Source: Patella vulgata
Lineage: Eukaryota > Mollusca > Gastropoda > Patellidae
Length of the DNA: 64,000 bases
Direction of reading: 5' to 3'
NCBI RefSeq assembly: GCF_932274485.2
Contig: NC_065883.2
Coordinates: 11,778,222-11,842,221, forward strand
Part shown: positions 36,321 to 48,967 of the stretch, one piece after another
Position numbering within the stretch: position 1 is the first letter of the stretch
How the letters are laid out: every line of letters begins with the position of its first letter
The notes under the pieces: model-generated
Told to the model about the DNA's origin: nothing
Seen by the model: the letters and a program-made list of their open reading frames with translations, nothing else
Databases searched by the model: none
Made by a program: the position numbers and the translations under genes

Positions 36321-36635
36321 AAGATTCTGAAATCGCTGCAATAGGCTTCCATAAATCAGCAAATGCGCAAGCTCGAGTTTTACTTCAGAGGCGACGAACG
36401 ACAAGTGGAAATAATTATATTTTGTCGACTTGTCGGGTTGTGAAAACCGTGTTATTTTGTCGTGTTGATTTTGTCGACTTGTCTCCTTCTTCATAAGGCG
36501 ACGATTTAGATGACATTTGAATGGCCGCTAACAGCCACCATAATTATGATATATGGGCTATAAAAAACATCAAAATTGATTAAATGATCAACATAATTTT
36601 CAAAATTAGCTTTAAATAATGTAAAATCCATATAA

Positions 36636-36747
36636 TTAAAAAGTTACATATTTTCTAAGAAAGTCAAAACATAATTATTTCTATATCTTTTGCTCAATAG
36701 GTTGTCAATTCACTATTATGCGATCATAGGTTATCTTTCTCACACTG
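36636..36747 (+). repeat. 110-bp copy of 32.12-32.23 kb
   Basis: TATTTTCTAAGAAAGTCAAA through ATCATAGGTTATCTTTCTCA, nearly identical in both places. Confidence 0.9.
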
Positions 36748-37940
36748 AGTAAGCTGAGTAAGGCGAGCGTAGTATTTAGTCCCTGCCTCTGTGAAACAGA
36801 TTGAAATATAAATCATAATCTGTACTGATTCATTCTACAAAGAAATTTTAAAAGAAATGAGAATAAAATCATTTGATTTAATTTAAAAAGTTATTTTTCT
36901 ATTCGGTTAAATACAGAAACCGTAACCAGAAATAAGTGAATAAACTTATTTCCCTCTTTATAATACTTTACGACTCAATGATTTAGTTTAGAGATATAGC
37001 CGTAGCACGTCCCTTGGGGTCATGGCGTAATAGAGTTTCGTATTTAGAACCAGGAAGGTGCACTTGCAACTATTAATACAGTGTACTGTTTATAGTACTC
37101 GCGGTATTAGTAATTGAGGGTGGCCTACTCTTGGTACTATACGACTTCTCTGTCACGAAATAGGCCCACCGGGCTGAGGAAAATTTGTCCTTAATTATAA
37201 CTTAATCACTGATGACCGAGTGAGTAAGTAATGTTAAGTACAAATCCCAAGGCAAGGGGGATTAGCATGCTGCAGCTTTACCTTTAGTCCCTATCACCCA
37301 CACTATATTATTATACTATATAGTCATGGAGTTTTGGAAGGTTAAATGTATTTCAAGGAAAGCAACTCCACTTTAAGAAAATAGTCTTTCTGTATTAATA
37401 TTACGACTTACAACAATTTGAGTAATATAGAAATCTTCAAATTTAAAAGGAGAGACTGTGGTCAAATCTTTTCTATGGATACTTCACTTATAATAATATT
37501 TGTAAACTTGCCCATATGAACTTTCTTTCAGGCGCTCCTCTGAATATTACAGTCCCGAGTTAATTCAACATATCCTATAACTTCCAGACATAGCTGGGTT
37601 TTGTGGATGGACAATTTAAGGATATCCAGTTATTTTAAAGGAAAAATATTTAGTTCTCTTCTTCTATCAATTAGATTTGTAAGTTTAATTACACAATTGC
37701 CTTCAAACAATGATTCATTTTAAATAAACATTGATGATTCAAAATTTCTTTAATGTGATTTAAAATTATTAGCAAAGATGGGGAAAAGAAAAGAATCTGT
37801 TTAATGATGCATTCCCTGAGCTGCCAAAGTTTGCCGTCTGAACAGGTTGTCTTCAAATTACCAGCCACACCACTTCCAAACATGGATTTCGCCATATTTG
37901 ATATGAGATTTTAACAAAATATCAGTTATGTGAAAATATA
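36748..37940. other. Intergenic, unique AT-rich
   Basis: No repeat or gene signal could be supported. Confidence 0.5.
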
Positions 37941-38108
37941 ACTTAGATACATTATGGAAGATTAGATAAAGAGCTGATATTTCTCACTATAATAGTTAAC
38001 AAAATAGATAATGGAAAGGCAATATGCTGAAAATTGCAGTCAAATTGCTTCACTCAAAGCCGAGAAAACTTTTTTTTAAAACCACTAGCCTAGATTGTCA
38101 TTGTTAGC
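37941..38108 (+). repeat. T1 MITE, 5' part only
   Basis: TAGATACATTATGGAAGATT to CAAAGCCGAG follows the T1 consensus, then leaves it. Confidence 0.8.
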
Positions 38109-38243
38109 TGCCCCCCTGGAAAAAATTGATGCCCCTTCAGCTAATCTTGTTGTCCAAGCTATCTGAACTGATTTTTCAAGTTTCATTGTTTAATTAAAAC
38201 TAATGGAATGTGATAAGTTTTTTGTTTCTTATGAAATATTTAA

Positions 38244-38832
38244 AGATACATTATGTGAGATTCGATAACGAGTTGGCAGTTCTCACTATAATAGTTAAAA
38301 ATAAATAATGTAAAGGCAATTTGCTGAAAATATCATTCAAATTGATCCACTATGAACTAAGCATTTGAAATTTCCGCCTAGCCTCTATCATCATTACTAA
38401 AGTCAGTACGATAAACAGCATAGTCTTGATTATCCATTTAATCGTTAAATCGTGAAGGAAAGTTATGCAGTAAATCGGTTCATAATCCACTTAAGATCGC
38501 AGGCTAGTGATGCCATCTAGAGTTGATTATGGTCTGGATAGGTTAATTAATGTTTAATTAATAATTTAGATAACATTTCAGGCCTAAAGAAAGACCTGCA
38601 ATAGACAGATTTAGCCCTTGCATCATGCGTGAACACATTAGCGTGCACGTAAAAGATCCCTTGGCAGTTGGAATTCGATATAAGAGTAGGCCGTAGTGCC
38701 GCTGCCCGGGCAAAATTTCCCTCACAGCACACTGTATGGTGTTTGCCCGTCTGCATTAGCCCAGTTTAGGAGCAGAACAGTAGGACGCTAAACCCCATTT
38801 CATTTCATTTCATTTTCTTGCATAATGCCTGT
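38244..38832 (+). mobile_element. T1 MITE interrupted by a SINE-B
   Basis: TTAA at 38240-38243 and 38833-38836 bounds the element; the insertion lies at 38628-38816. Confidence 0.9.
38628..38816 (+). repeat. 5'-truncated SINE-B in the T1 terminus
   Basis: CTTGCATCATG (38617-38627) and CTTGCATAATG (38817-38827) flank it. It starts just before CGTGCACGTAAAAGATCCC and keeps the ATTTC tail. Confidence 0.92.
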
Positions 38833-38937
38833 TTAATGAATAATTCAATGAAATCATCAAATACTGAAAATTAAACAAACTATTAGAGGAAAATATATGA
38901 ATTTTAAAGATTCAATTTACTATAAATAAAAAAAATG

Positions 38938-39255
38938 CATGTGAAAATCGGACCGAAACTGGCTGCCCCTCGTACGCAAATAATGTAAAGATATATCAAG
39001 TTTGTGTATCAGTTTTTATCCGATTTTGATGGAAGTTTAAATTTATGCTTATATCACAAAGATCTTGGTTCCTTTCGATATATCGGAACATAACTGCCTG
39101 AATAATGGCCCCTGATTGTACGCAAAATTATGTTTTTAGCTCGTCAAAATTTATGTTCAATTTAAAAAAAAAAACGTTAAAGAATCACCATTACGCCTTA
39201 ATGATGGTTGGATTTGAAACTTCTTGACGAAATGGCTGCTACTTGTACGCAAATA
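38938..39255 (+). repeat. TATACGCCCAC element, internal fragment
   Basis: GTGAAAATCGGACCGAAACT, GATCTTGGTTCCTTTCGATA and GGCCCCTGATTGTACG match the units at 16.4 and 28.1 kb. Both ends are missing. Confidence 0.75.
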
Positions 39256-39340
39256 GTGTTACTTAATATGTCATTTGTGTTTTTATCAGTTTGTTTGAAT
39301 TAATAAAATCATTTTATTCGTATTTAATAGATAAAATTCT

Positions 39341-39605
39341 GGGGAGCCACGGTGTCTCAGTGAGTAAGGCACCAGGGAGTTAGGGTTCAATCCCAGTGTT
39401 GGCCGAGAAAGTTCACTGGGATTTTGCAGCGTGGTTTCCCCCAATCAGTGACTAGTTGTTTGAATGAGATGGAATTGACAGTTGGAATTAGATGTGAAGA
39501 GTAGGCGGAAATGCTACCGCCTGTGAAAAATCTTCCCCACAGCACGCAGCATTGCGTATCGTCATCCTCATTGGTCCGATACATGAAGAAAAGTAGAACA
39601 TAGCA
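39341..39605 (+). repeat. SINE-B, diverged subfamily
   Basis: GGGGAGCCACGGTGTCTCAG, GTTCAATCCC and GGCCGAGAAAGTTCACTGGG are present; the core and tail are diverged. Confidence 0.75.
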
Positions 39606-39651
39606 ATATCATATCAGTATAATGAGGACACTTCCACTCCATTAGTAAGAT

Positions 39652-39905
39652 GGGGGTTTAGGGGCCGAATGGTCCAACTTGTGCACTTTAGATTATAGGA
39701 TCTGTCATTGATTAAAGTTGTTTGTGACAAGGAGTAGGGTTGTCTGCCTAACCTCATGGGTTCTCTCCGGGTCCTCTAGCTTTTCCCCACTGCTAAAGAC
39801 CCCTATGTTCAAGCAAATTAAAGACATACTATTTTATCATGTTTGTCATGAAATGACCTGGTTTGTGTTGAGTGGACATTAACCCTGTTTCTCACTCTCT
39901 TTTAG
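39652..39905 (+). repeat. SINE-A, old copy
   Basis: GGGGCCGAATGG, GACAAGGAGTAGGGTTGTC and GTTGAGTGGACATTAA in order, with many changes. Confidence 0.78.
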
Positions 39906-40360
39906 CAGAGATAAATTTCATGTGTTTAAACTAGCTATTTGAATATGTTTAAGACTAATAATTATTTTCCCTTATTTCATGATGGACGAACGTAGTGCAA
40001 GTTATAAATAGACAATTTTTTCCTTAATTTTTTTTTCTCCCCTCTTCATGCATTTTTGGGTGACTTTTGGGTCTAGAATTGGAGAAAAGGGATCAAATTT
40101 GCAATTTCGTAGCAGTTTTTGGTAATATTGATAATATTACAGCGGAGGGGTGGGGGTGTAAAGTGTCTTTCTGCAGAGCAATCATTGTGTCGGAAATGAG
40201 TTTTGACCCTAGTCAACCTCAATTCCCACATCAAAAAATCTAAACGGTCAACCGCCTACAAAATTATGATGAGGAGATTGTCAAATGCAGTCCCCTATGT
40301 GCCTATAAAGATTGATGCCAACGGATTAATGAGCAAAAACCTACAGTCTGTGAAGTTACA

Positions 40361-40543
40361 GAGAGAGACAGAAAGAAATGGGGTTTAACGTCCACTCGAC
40401 ACAAACTAGGTCATTTTGGGACTAACATGGTATAATTTTATTTCCTTAATTCGCTTGCGCATAGGGGTCTTTAGCAGTGGGAGGAAACCGGAGGGCCCGG
40501 AGAAAACCCACGGGGTTGGACAGGTGACCCTACTCCTTGTCAA
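40361..40543 (-). repeat. SINE-A, 5'-truncated, 13-bp target duplication
   Basis: CTGTGAAGTTACA flanks it at 40348-40360 and 40544-40556; the head is missing, as expected of incomplete reverse transcription. Confidence 0.93.
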
Positions 40544-40556
40544 CTGTGAAGTTACA

Positions 40557-41354
40557 ACCATTTAACATTGGGCAAATAATGAGTCTGTGGTGGTCTCCCT
40601 TTAATGCCCAAAATGAAGGCCATTAATTTCCACAATGAAAAATCAAATAGTTCAAAATAAAACATTACCCTGGAAAGAAATATTCTCGGATTGTAGTTTT
40701 ACTTTAACTCACAATCTCAATGCATCATGAATAAAACTTATCATTCATAATTTTTACATCAAATTCATACAAATTTTATGTTGTACAAGTTGATTGTTAA
40801 ATGTTTTAGCAATAAACCCAAAATGGTCATTTATATGCTATAAGATTTTTCGTTTGCCTAAATTTCATGACCGATTGGAGTATGTGTTTTTATAGTTTCT
40901 TAATCCTAAATCAAGCAAATATATCTGTTTCCGAGTTCACAGCAAATATGCTGGAAGGACATTGGGCAAATGGCAGCAGTCAAAAAAGGACAAGTCTGTG
41001 TTATTCAACATTCATGATCTTCATTTGAGGGGAGTTTAATCCCTTCATGTATCCACATTAAAATCACTGATAATCATTTGAGGGAAATTTAATCCCTTGC
41101 AAACCACAATATTGTGAAAGCATAGGCAAAGATACAATGAATTGAAAATTTGTTAGTATTCAGCATTCTCTGCCAGAGATAAACCAAAAATGGTCAAAGC
41201 ATGCCACCTACGTCCTACAATCTTCCAAGAAAATCATTGAGGGCCACTATTATTACTAGCTTTGAAGATTAAACATACATACTGCCGTGCAAAGGAAGAA
41301 GGCAGTATCTACACTATAATTATGTTGCAGATACTGCCTTTCTCTTTTGTAGGG
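40557..41354. other. Intergenic; one strong small hairpin
   Basis: Unique sequence except for GAAGGCAGTATCT and AGATACTGCCTTTC (41305-41342), a 12-bp stem with an 18-base loop. Confidence 0.5.
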
Positions 41355-41738
41355 CAGCATTATGCAAGAGCTAAATCTGTCTCTTGCAGGTCTTTCTTTA
41401 GGCCTGAAATGTTATCTAAATTATTAATTAGACATTAATAATTAACTTATCTAGACCATAATCACTAGCCTGCGATCTTAAGTGGATTGTGAGCCGATTT
41501 ACTGCATACCTTTCCTTCTCGATTAAACGATTAAATGGATAATCGAGACTATGCTGTTTATCGTACTGGATTTAGTAATGATGACCAAGGCTAGGCAGAA
41601 ATTTCATTCGCTTAGTTCTCAGTTCATAGTGGATCAATTTTAATGAAATTTTCAGCAAATTGCCTTTACCTTATCTAGTTTTTAATTATTATAGTGAGAA
41701 CTGCCAACTCGTTATCGAATCTCCCATAATGTATCTTT
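41355..41738 (-). mobile_element. T1 MITE, minus
   Basis: GCATTATGCAAGAGCTAAAT at the left and CCCATAATGTATCTTTA at the right; the outermost bases at the left are lost. Confidence 0.85.
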
Positions 41739-42109
41739 ATTTATCTTTCGTTTGACATATCATGGAATAATCTATGCATTGTCATGCTTGGAGGACATTA
41801 GTCGAAAAAAGGTAAGTTTTTGTTGCAATTGTCATGTCTGGTCCTATTCTTGTAAGGGGTGTAACAGTGTAAAATTTGAAATTGCGTTTAATGTCCTATT
41901 TTTCTTTCAGGGGATCTTTAACGTGCAGCCAGAGGCATACACATGACTTTGTTTTTGTTTTTATTTCTTCCAGAACTGCCTTCCAGCACCGATCAGTTAC
42001 ACAGAGGTATTGTGAAAGCCTTCTTATACCTCTGTATTGGATGACTGATCTTTATAAGTTCAGATATGCCTTCTACAGGTGACCTCACATCATGTGGAGA
42101 GGGGGGGGG

Positions 42110-42478
42110 GGAGAGAAATGGGGTTTAACGTCCACTCGACACAAACTAGGTCATTTCGGGACTAACATATGGTTTAATTTTATTTCAATAATTCGCTTGC
42201 GCATAGGGGTCTTTAGCAGTGGGAGGAAACTGGAGAAAACCCACGAGGTTGGACAGGCGACCCTACTTCTTGCTATGAGGGAAATTTTACTGCTAGAGTC
42301 TACTCTTATATCAAATTCCAACTGCCAAGGGTTCTTTGTCCCATCTGAACGACTATACAATGTCCCTTGCCAGACCATCTGTCCTGTACCACTGACAAGA
42401 GGCAAACACCCTGGAAAATCCTGATGAACACAGGATCTCCAGGTCAGTGAGCCAATATCTTACCCACTGAGCCACTGT
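42110..42478 (-). repeat. Chimeric SINE, B 5' part joined to A 3' part
   Basis: Read on the minus strand it runs from GGAGCCACAGTGGCTCAGTG (B head) through ATTTCCCTCATAGCA (B middle), then switches to AGTAGGGTCGCCTGTCC and ends with the SINE-A tail and CT-rich edge. Confidence 0.85.
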
Positions 42479-42489
42479 GGCTCCTAACA

Positions 42490-42678
42490 AAGAGAGAGAG
42501 AGGGGTCTTTAGCAGTGGGAGGAAACCGGACTACCCGGAGAAAACCCACGAGGTTGGACAGACGACTCTACTCCTTGTCACATACAACCGTGGAATTAAA
42601 ATCACGCCAGATGACTCAATGACAGCCCTTATGATAAAGCGAGCACTTGCTAACCATTCGGCCATCCAACCCCCCCTC
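42490..42678 (-). repeat. SINE-A lacking its 3' tail domain
   Basis: TCCTAACA flanks it at 42482-42489 and 42679-42686. The (GA)n edge joins directly to GGGGTCTTTAGCAGTGGG, so about 80 bp including the conserved GACGTTAAAC region is absent. Confidence 0.88.
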
Positions 42679-42686
42679 TCCTAACA

Positions 42687-42825
42687 TGAAGCAAACAAAA
42701 AAAATAAAACATTTATATAGAAGGATAACATAGACTTTAATGATAATAACAAATATTGCAGGATTAGATCAGAAGCAACTAATATAGAAACTGTACAAAG
42801 ATAATCTATTGGTCGTCGTATCAAG

Positions 42826-42874
<49 letters not shown>

Positions 42875-45800
42875 GAGAGAATTACTGTACATATTTTAGC
42901 AATTAAAGCTTATATAGAAACATCCACACAATACAAGTTATCGAAATCAATTGAATAAAATTATTTTTTCATTTTGCTTATTTCAATTTTAAAATCTAAA
43001 TTTTTGTTTTTATTCCATTTTATATATTATTTTAATTTATCTTTTAATTCAATTGGTATTTTATCAAACCATTACAAATCAATTACATACTAAAGATTTT
43101 GATGTTAACATAAATAAAAAATAATTGGATATATAAAATTACTGGTAATTAAAAAATTTAATTAAGTATTTTTACACTTTTGGACCAATGTTATCATAAT
43201 TAATTGATGCATTTTAGTTGATAGGTTTAACTAATTATTCAGATAACTTTTAAAAATGGAAACCCAGCTAACAACAAAAGATTATAATTTGTAATGTGTG
43301 GATATTATTATACATTCTGTTTGATCACCTGAATTGAATATAAATTATATTTAATGATACACTTTATACACAACAAGTGAGTTATAAACACTGGTTAATT
43401 ATATACAAGGACATAATATACTGGTTTGCGATACACAGCAAGGTCCTGATGCATCAGGCAGTAGAGAGAGAGAATCTGTATAATGTGAAGATATAACCAC
43501 TTTTACATAAGTGACCTGCAGTGATAGCAAAATGAACACAAATTTAAAAATAGGCTAAAAATATCTTTTTAATAATATAACACGAATGGTAAAAGTTTAG
43601 ATTTGACAAATAAAGCAAACTAAATTTTTTTTTATATTTGTAGCCTATTTCGATATTTTTGTTCATATATTATAATCATAACAATGAATTGCGACTTTCG
43701 ACTCATTTTTCGGTCACATATAGTTGCTTCAAGACATCAAGCCAATGCGATCTAGCATTTAAACTTGAAAGCCTCTTAATTAACAATGATTACAATTTCA
43801 AATTAAAAAAAAAAGGGGGGATAAAGTCAAGTTTTGTATAAAAATAATCATTTTTCATATATATAGGCCACGTTATAAGTCTTTTCTACCGAAATAAAAT
43901 AGACAAAAAATATTCTTTATAAAATCATAAAATTACATCATTTGTTTTATTTATAAATTTACAAAGAATTGAATTTCTATTTTAAAAACCGTGCTAATTA
44001 TTTCATCTTTTAAAAGTACCCACCTAACATTTATTGCCTAAAATTAATATGGCCATTTTTTATATGGTATATATATATATAAACTGAAAGTTGAATTTTA
44101 GACCCAAGTTAAAATGCGTATTTACAAAACCCCCCAAAAAATCAGGGATGATGATATGAGATGATGTTAAAAAGTTTCAGCACTAATTGATATCAAATTA
44201 AAATTTAAAAAAAAGAAACATTATTTTCTTTTAAAATAAAAACAACCAATCATATTTATTGTAACATATTCAGAATGTAAGATCTGTAGCGTAGTCAGAT
44301 GCTTATCCTTGGTGACTTGAACTCGCCCCCCAAAAAATGTTGAATTGGGCCTTACAAAAAAAGACACCCCCCCCCCCCCAATTCTGTTTCTCCGATTTTA
44401 GCAAAGGATTGTCTGAGTAAAAGAATTTTTACTTGCGGTAATTAAATACTTTTTTTTTACTTTTTTTAAAAAATGGTCATGCGGCCATTTTTAAATGACG
44501 CGGGAACCAGATTATTTGTCTTATATGGCCTTAAGATTTCTGTTTAAGTCCTGGTATTTCTGTCCTCAGCTCCAATCCTGTTACAAGACCTACTTCAATG
44601 TCTAAATAAATTTTTTGATTTTACAAGTCAAAAACATGGAATTTTACTTGATGAGAATGTGACTTTCAAAACCATGACATATAAAGTGATAACAGCGCAA
44701 TTTTAAAAAGAATTACTAGAAATACATCAATATTCAAACATAGTTCGGTGGCTGAGCCACTGCGTTCGAAAATTACTGACTACGCCACATCATTGTATAG
44801 TATGATGACTCAATTATCAATCAATCAGTCAATCAACCAATCAATCAATGATGATGATGAAATCAAAAATCAATTATTATGCACAAAATTACAATTTTTT
44901 TGTTTAAAGATAAAAACCCTGAAAGACAACCTTTTTATTTAAAAAGATGAATGAACCAGCATTTTATGAAATTTAAGAATTTAAAATTTCAAGAAGAACA
45001 TTAAACAATATACAAAACAATAGAATCGTACCCTGCTTTACTGATAAAATCAAAGTCTTATACAGAAATCAATTTGAGTTTCTTATGCCCTAATTTTATT
45101 TATTACTTTGTTCATAGACATTTTTGTGAAACATAAAAACATTTAAAGATATAGTTGTATGGATTGCCAATTCTATCAAAAAATGCATTACAACAACTGT
45201 ATGGATTGCCATACTTATCAAAATATGTATTATTAAGATAGTATAGTTCCCTCTGAATAGAAGTCAATCTATTCAAAATAAAGGGACCTTTCCCAATCCT
45301 CACAAAACCACTACAATACAACTGAATGATATTATGTTAGACATCTCCATTGGTTTCTTGTTTCACAAAAAATGTGTTGCGTAAAATGACAGGCCTATGC
45401 CTAGGGGGCCATAAAACTTTACTCTTTCTGGCTGAACTCAAGTTTCCTCACAGCAAGTAAGTGTAAAATAAGTGTTGAAATTACAGGTATTATATGTTGT
45501 GTGATGATTTCTACCTGATAAAGTCTGTGATCGGAGCCTTATGTTCAGGATTGGGTATATGATAACGCACAAGCGATAGAAACCGGTTTAATGTCTAACC
45601 AATTTGTACATAGTTACACAATGGTTTAATGTCTAACCAATTTGTACACAGTTACACAATAGTTTGCCATCTCCTACAAATGTTTTTCTTGACCGATGCT
45701 GAAATATGAAGCAAAGACATTTAAGTCCCGTGTCCTGACCACCAGACTAATGTACAACTCCGAGTAAAGAAAAAAAAAAAAAAGTTTTATGGCCAGGTGC

Positions 45801-46825
45801 TTATTAGGTTTAAATATTCGAGTCAATGAAAGGTAAATATACGTATATATACAACTAACAGAAAGATGTTAAAATGAAAGTAAAACTTCACGCAGAGATA
45901 TGTCTGACCAATGAAATAAACGTTAATAATATTGTCAGGTTCATTTCAAATTGCTAAATCAATCAAGTTCTAGAGTCTGATAAAAAATCAAATCAACTGC
46001 AACATAAAATCAATACTTGGTAACAACATGGTAATTTTGGATTATGAAAATATACCATTTTAGGAGATTTAAAATTTTATGAATGTCTGTGGGGTTTAGA
46101 CTTGTGGTACACGTAAGTGTTATTCACAAAAATCTTTTAAGAATGCAGCTTTTTGATTGGTTGAGAGTTAAAATACTAGTACATATCTTAACTCTCAGCC
46201 AATGAAAATACCAAATTTAGGGTTTCACACTGCGTAGTTGACGACCCCCTGATGAAACCCGTCATTGCTGCATCACAAGTCTAAGAGTTATACTGGTTAT
46301 CATCCCGGTGAAACCCGTAACCCGTCATATCTGCATTACAAGTGTAGAATTATACTGGTTATCCTACAGTATTGTACAGACAACAAATACGTGACACACT
46401 GACACTGTTAAGATAACATGTAAATTGATAACAATATCCTGTGACAGATCCAACTTGATTAATCCAACAATTTGAAATTCACTGCCTGATTTGCGTTATT
46501 AAGTCACACAATCGTCACCAGCACTATTATATGTTAAAATAAATGAATGAGGTAAAATAAATTTACAACCAAATAACACACAGTAAACATACATCTATAT
46601 TTATCACTCACATAACCTGGTTGTTATTCAAATAACAGAGAATTTTATTTAACCAAGGCATCCACATCTCGGCTTCCCCCCAAACATATATCACAAAATA
46701 ATCCTGATTATTAAAGTTGTTGAAAGGCTGGAAATAAGGCAACTGTCGCAAAAATTTTTTAAGCAGAACAAGGGGAAGTTTTTACCCAGATATCTCTTCT
46801 CTATTCGACATTGCCAAAACTTAGA
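42687..46825. other. 4.1-kb AT-rich interval, few repeats
   Basis: It holds an (AT)n run (42827-42870), a CAATCAAT-type run near 44820, a 38-bp duplication at 45586-45662 and a 75-bp imperfect duplication at 46240-46365. There are no SINE or MITE copies, in contrast to the flanks. It could include a long Numb 3' UTR, but no transcript end can be set. Confidence 0.5.
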
Positions 46826-46975
46826 GAGAGGGAGAAATGACATTTAACGTCCACTTGACACAAGCTAGGTCGTTTCGGGACTAACATTTGGTTCAATTTT
46901 ATTTCAATAATTAACTTGCACATAGGGATCTTTAGCAATGGTAGGAAACTGGAGAAAACCCACAAGGTTGGACCC
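46826..46975 (-). repeat. SINE-A, partial, minus
   Basis: The reversed tail and body to GTTGGACC are present; the head is missing. Confidence 0.82.
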
Positions 46976-47454
46976 CAATACGTAGACCATGACAAAATAA
47001 TCTTGATTATAAAATTTTTATCAGCACCCAGTGATCTGTCGGCCATTTGTAAAGCAAAGCAAGAGAGAATTTTACCAATGCATCAGCGCTTCTCCCTATC
47101 AATGATAAATATGAATGTGTGTTTACTGAGTACAAGCTAATAAAAAGTTCTTAAAATGACAAATTAATTAAATTAGACAATTAATTAAATCATCAAATTA
47201 GACCAAATATAAAATTCATATTTAATAATCGACTCTTCATATTATCCACACTTTGTTTAATACATAACATGTTGTAGTTCTTAAAATCAATTATCTTACT
47301 GTAAATCTTGATTATTTTAATTATACACAACTAGGCCGAACAAAAATAATATCTGGTTCTTAAAACAATCCTTGAAAAAAAGAAATGATGTGGTCGGATG
47401 TTTAAATCTTGCCTAATATCAGGTTTTTTTTCTGTCTACATGTAAGTGATCGAT

Positions 47455-47590
47455 TGTGTTTTCCCATCTGAAGGGCTAGACAGTTCTCATTGACAAGGGG
47501 AAACCAGGTTTGAAAATCCTGAAGACTTTTCTCTTTCAAAGCAGGGATCAATATTGGGGGCCTCCTGGTTAGTGAGCCAGCGTCTAAGAT
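47455..47590 (-). repeat. SINE-B head region, diverged, minus
   Basis: GGGATCAATATTGG and TAGTGAGCCAGCGTC follow the reversed SINE-B head order. Confidence 0.65.
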
Positions 47591-48443
47591 ACAGAGACAG
47601 GTCAATAATCACAAAGCCTTAAATTTTAAGGATCAAGGTTCGACTATTAAATTCAAATATACAAAAGCACCACATTGAAAAGGAATTTGCAAACATAAAC
47701 ATTGTTTAATATACCTAAAATTATTATTCCCAGTATTCTCTCAATGTTTAAGATTGAGTATGCAATTAAACTTATCATTACTTTTTTAAATTGTAAAACG
47801 GGGACAATTTATTACTTTTTTAATTTGCAAAATGGGGACAATACCGATTTTTATTAACGGATGAATTAAGAATCAGGATATTTTTTCTGAGTGGCCATTT
47901 GTGTATATTTATAATATGAATCTAATGTCTATGATAATTTATTATTTAAGTAATTAATGTTTGATATATATATATATATAATATTTATATTTGTCTCTTT
48001 GCTTTGATATAATGAAAAACGTGCAATACATTAATACATATATATATATTAACTGAACGAAAACACAGGATGGGCGTTGATGGTATTGGTGAAATAACAT
48101 GAGTCTATATATAATCTGAACAATGGATGTATCACCAATATATTTACAACAACATGGATATACAGTATATAAACATCATCCGCACTGTAAAGGTGCATTT
48201 CCGCGCAATTTTATTTCACGCTAAATCTTGTATATTATCAGGTTGATATATAAAACACGCAAGGTTGTTGATTCCAGCATATATTTCTCAATAGTCACTC
48301 TGTTGAAATTTTAAATCCGTCATTATCCCATTTCGCCAGTATTAATATCAATTGAATTTTTGAATACCCCTTCTTTCTAATTAGCACACTATTATAGCCC
48401 ACCATTATAGCACACCATCATTAGCACACTATTATTAGCACAA
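47591..48443. other. Likely start of the Numb 3' UTR
   Basis: Directly downstream of the Numb stop on the minus strand. TTTATT at 48210-48215 reads AATAAA on that strand, one possible polyadenylation signal among several in AT-rich sequence. Confidence 0.4.
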
Positions 48444-48967
48444 CTATAATTGAACTTCGAATTGTTTCACAGATTTTGATCCGAATGGATTACTATTTTT
48501 ATTGGACTGCTTAGCAGCCCAGGCCACGTCGAAAGGATCCACACCCTGGCTTTTAGAATGAGTAGGACTTGTGGTCGAAAGGGCAGACGTAGCCCAATTA
48601 CTTGTATCTGCTGTTCCATTTTCTTGAAAACTTCTTTGATGAGCAGCCATTTGCAATAATGTAGGTTTACGATTCTGAGCTTGTGCCCACGCTGCACTGG
48701 GAAGTTCTCCAGTGTCTATGGAATGGCTACGCATATTTTGGAAGGCATTCGAACGTTGATGGGCCTGAACGGGTTGGGTAAAGTTATCGCCTTTCAAAGG
48801 CACACCATTGACGACTGCGGCGGAAGCCGCGGATTGACGGGCAGGTTGAGATACGAAGGGGTTTGTAGGAGATGTGGGTTTATTCCAGTACTGATTGTGT
48901 GTTCCATTTGTTTCCGCGTTATTCGAGGCCCATGGATTGGTTTGTGGGGCTGCTTGTGACATATAGG
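48444..48967 (-). CDS. numb: Numb, last exon (DPF/NPF tail)
   Basis: The acceptor is TTCTTCCAG. Phase 1 entry gives [18 protein letters not shown] and so on to SVKQFEVQL. It holds [16 protein letters not shown] and SNPFGSKS, the adaptor-binding motifs, in low-complexity Gln/Asn/Ser sequence. The final F-x-V-x-L resembles the F-E-I-E-L end of vertebrate Numb. Confidence 0.96.

Noticed and set aside
35579-36494. Several open frames of 138-209 codons, Arg/Glu/Ser-rich
   Set aside because: They lie on the palindromic satellite and are mirrored on both strands, so they reflect its composition.
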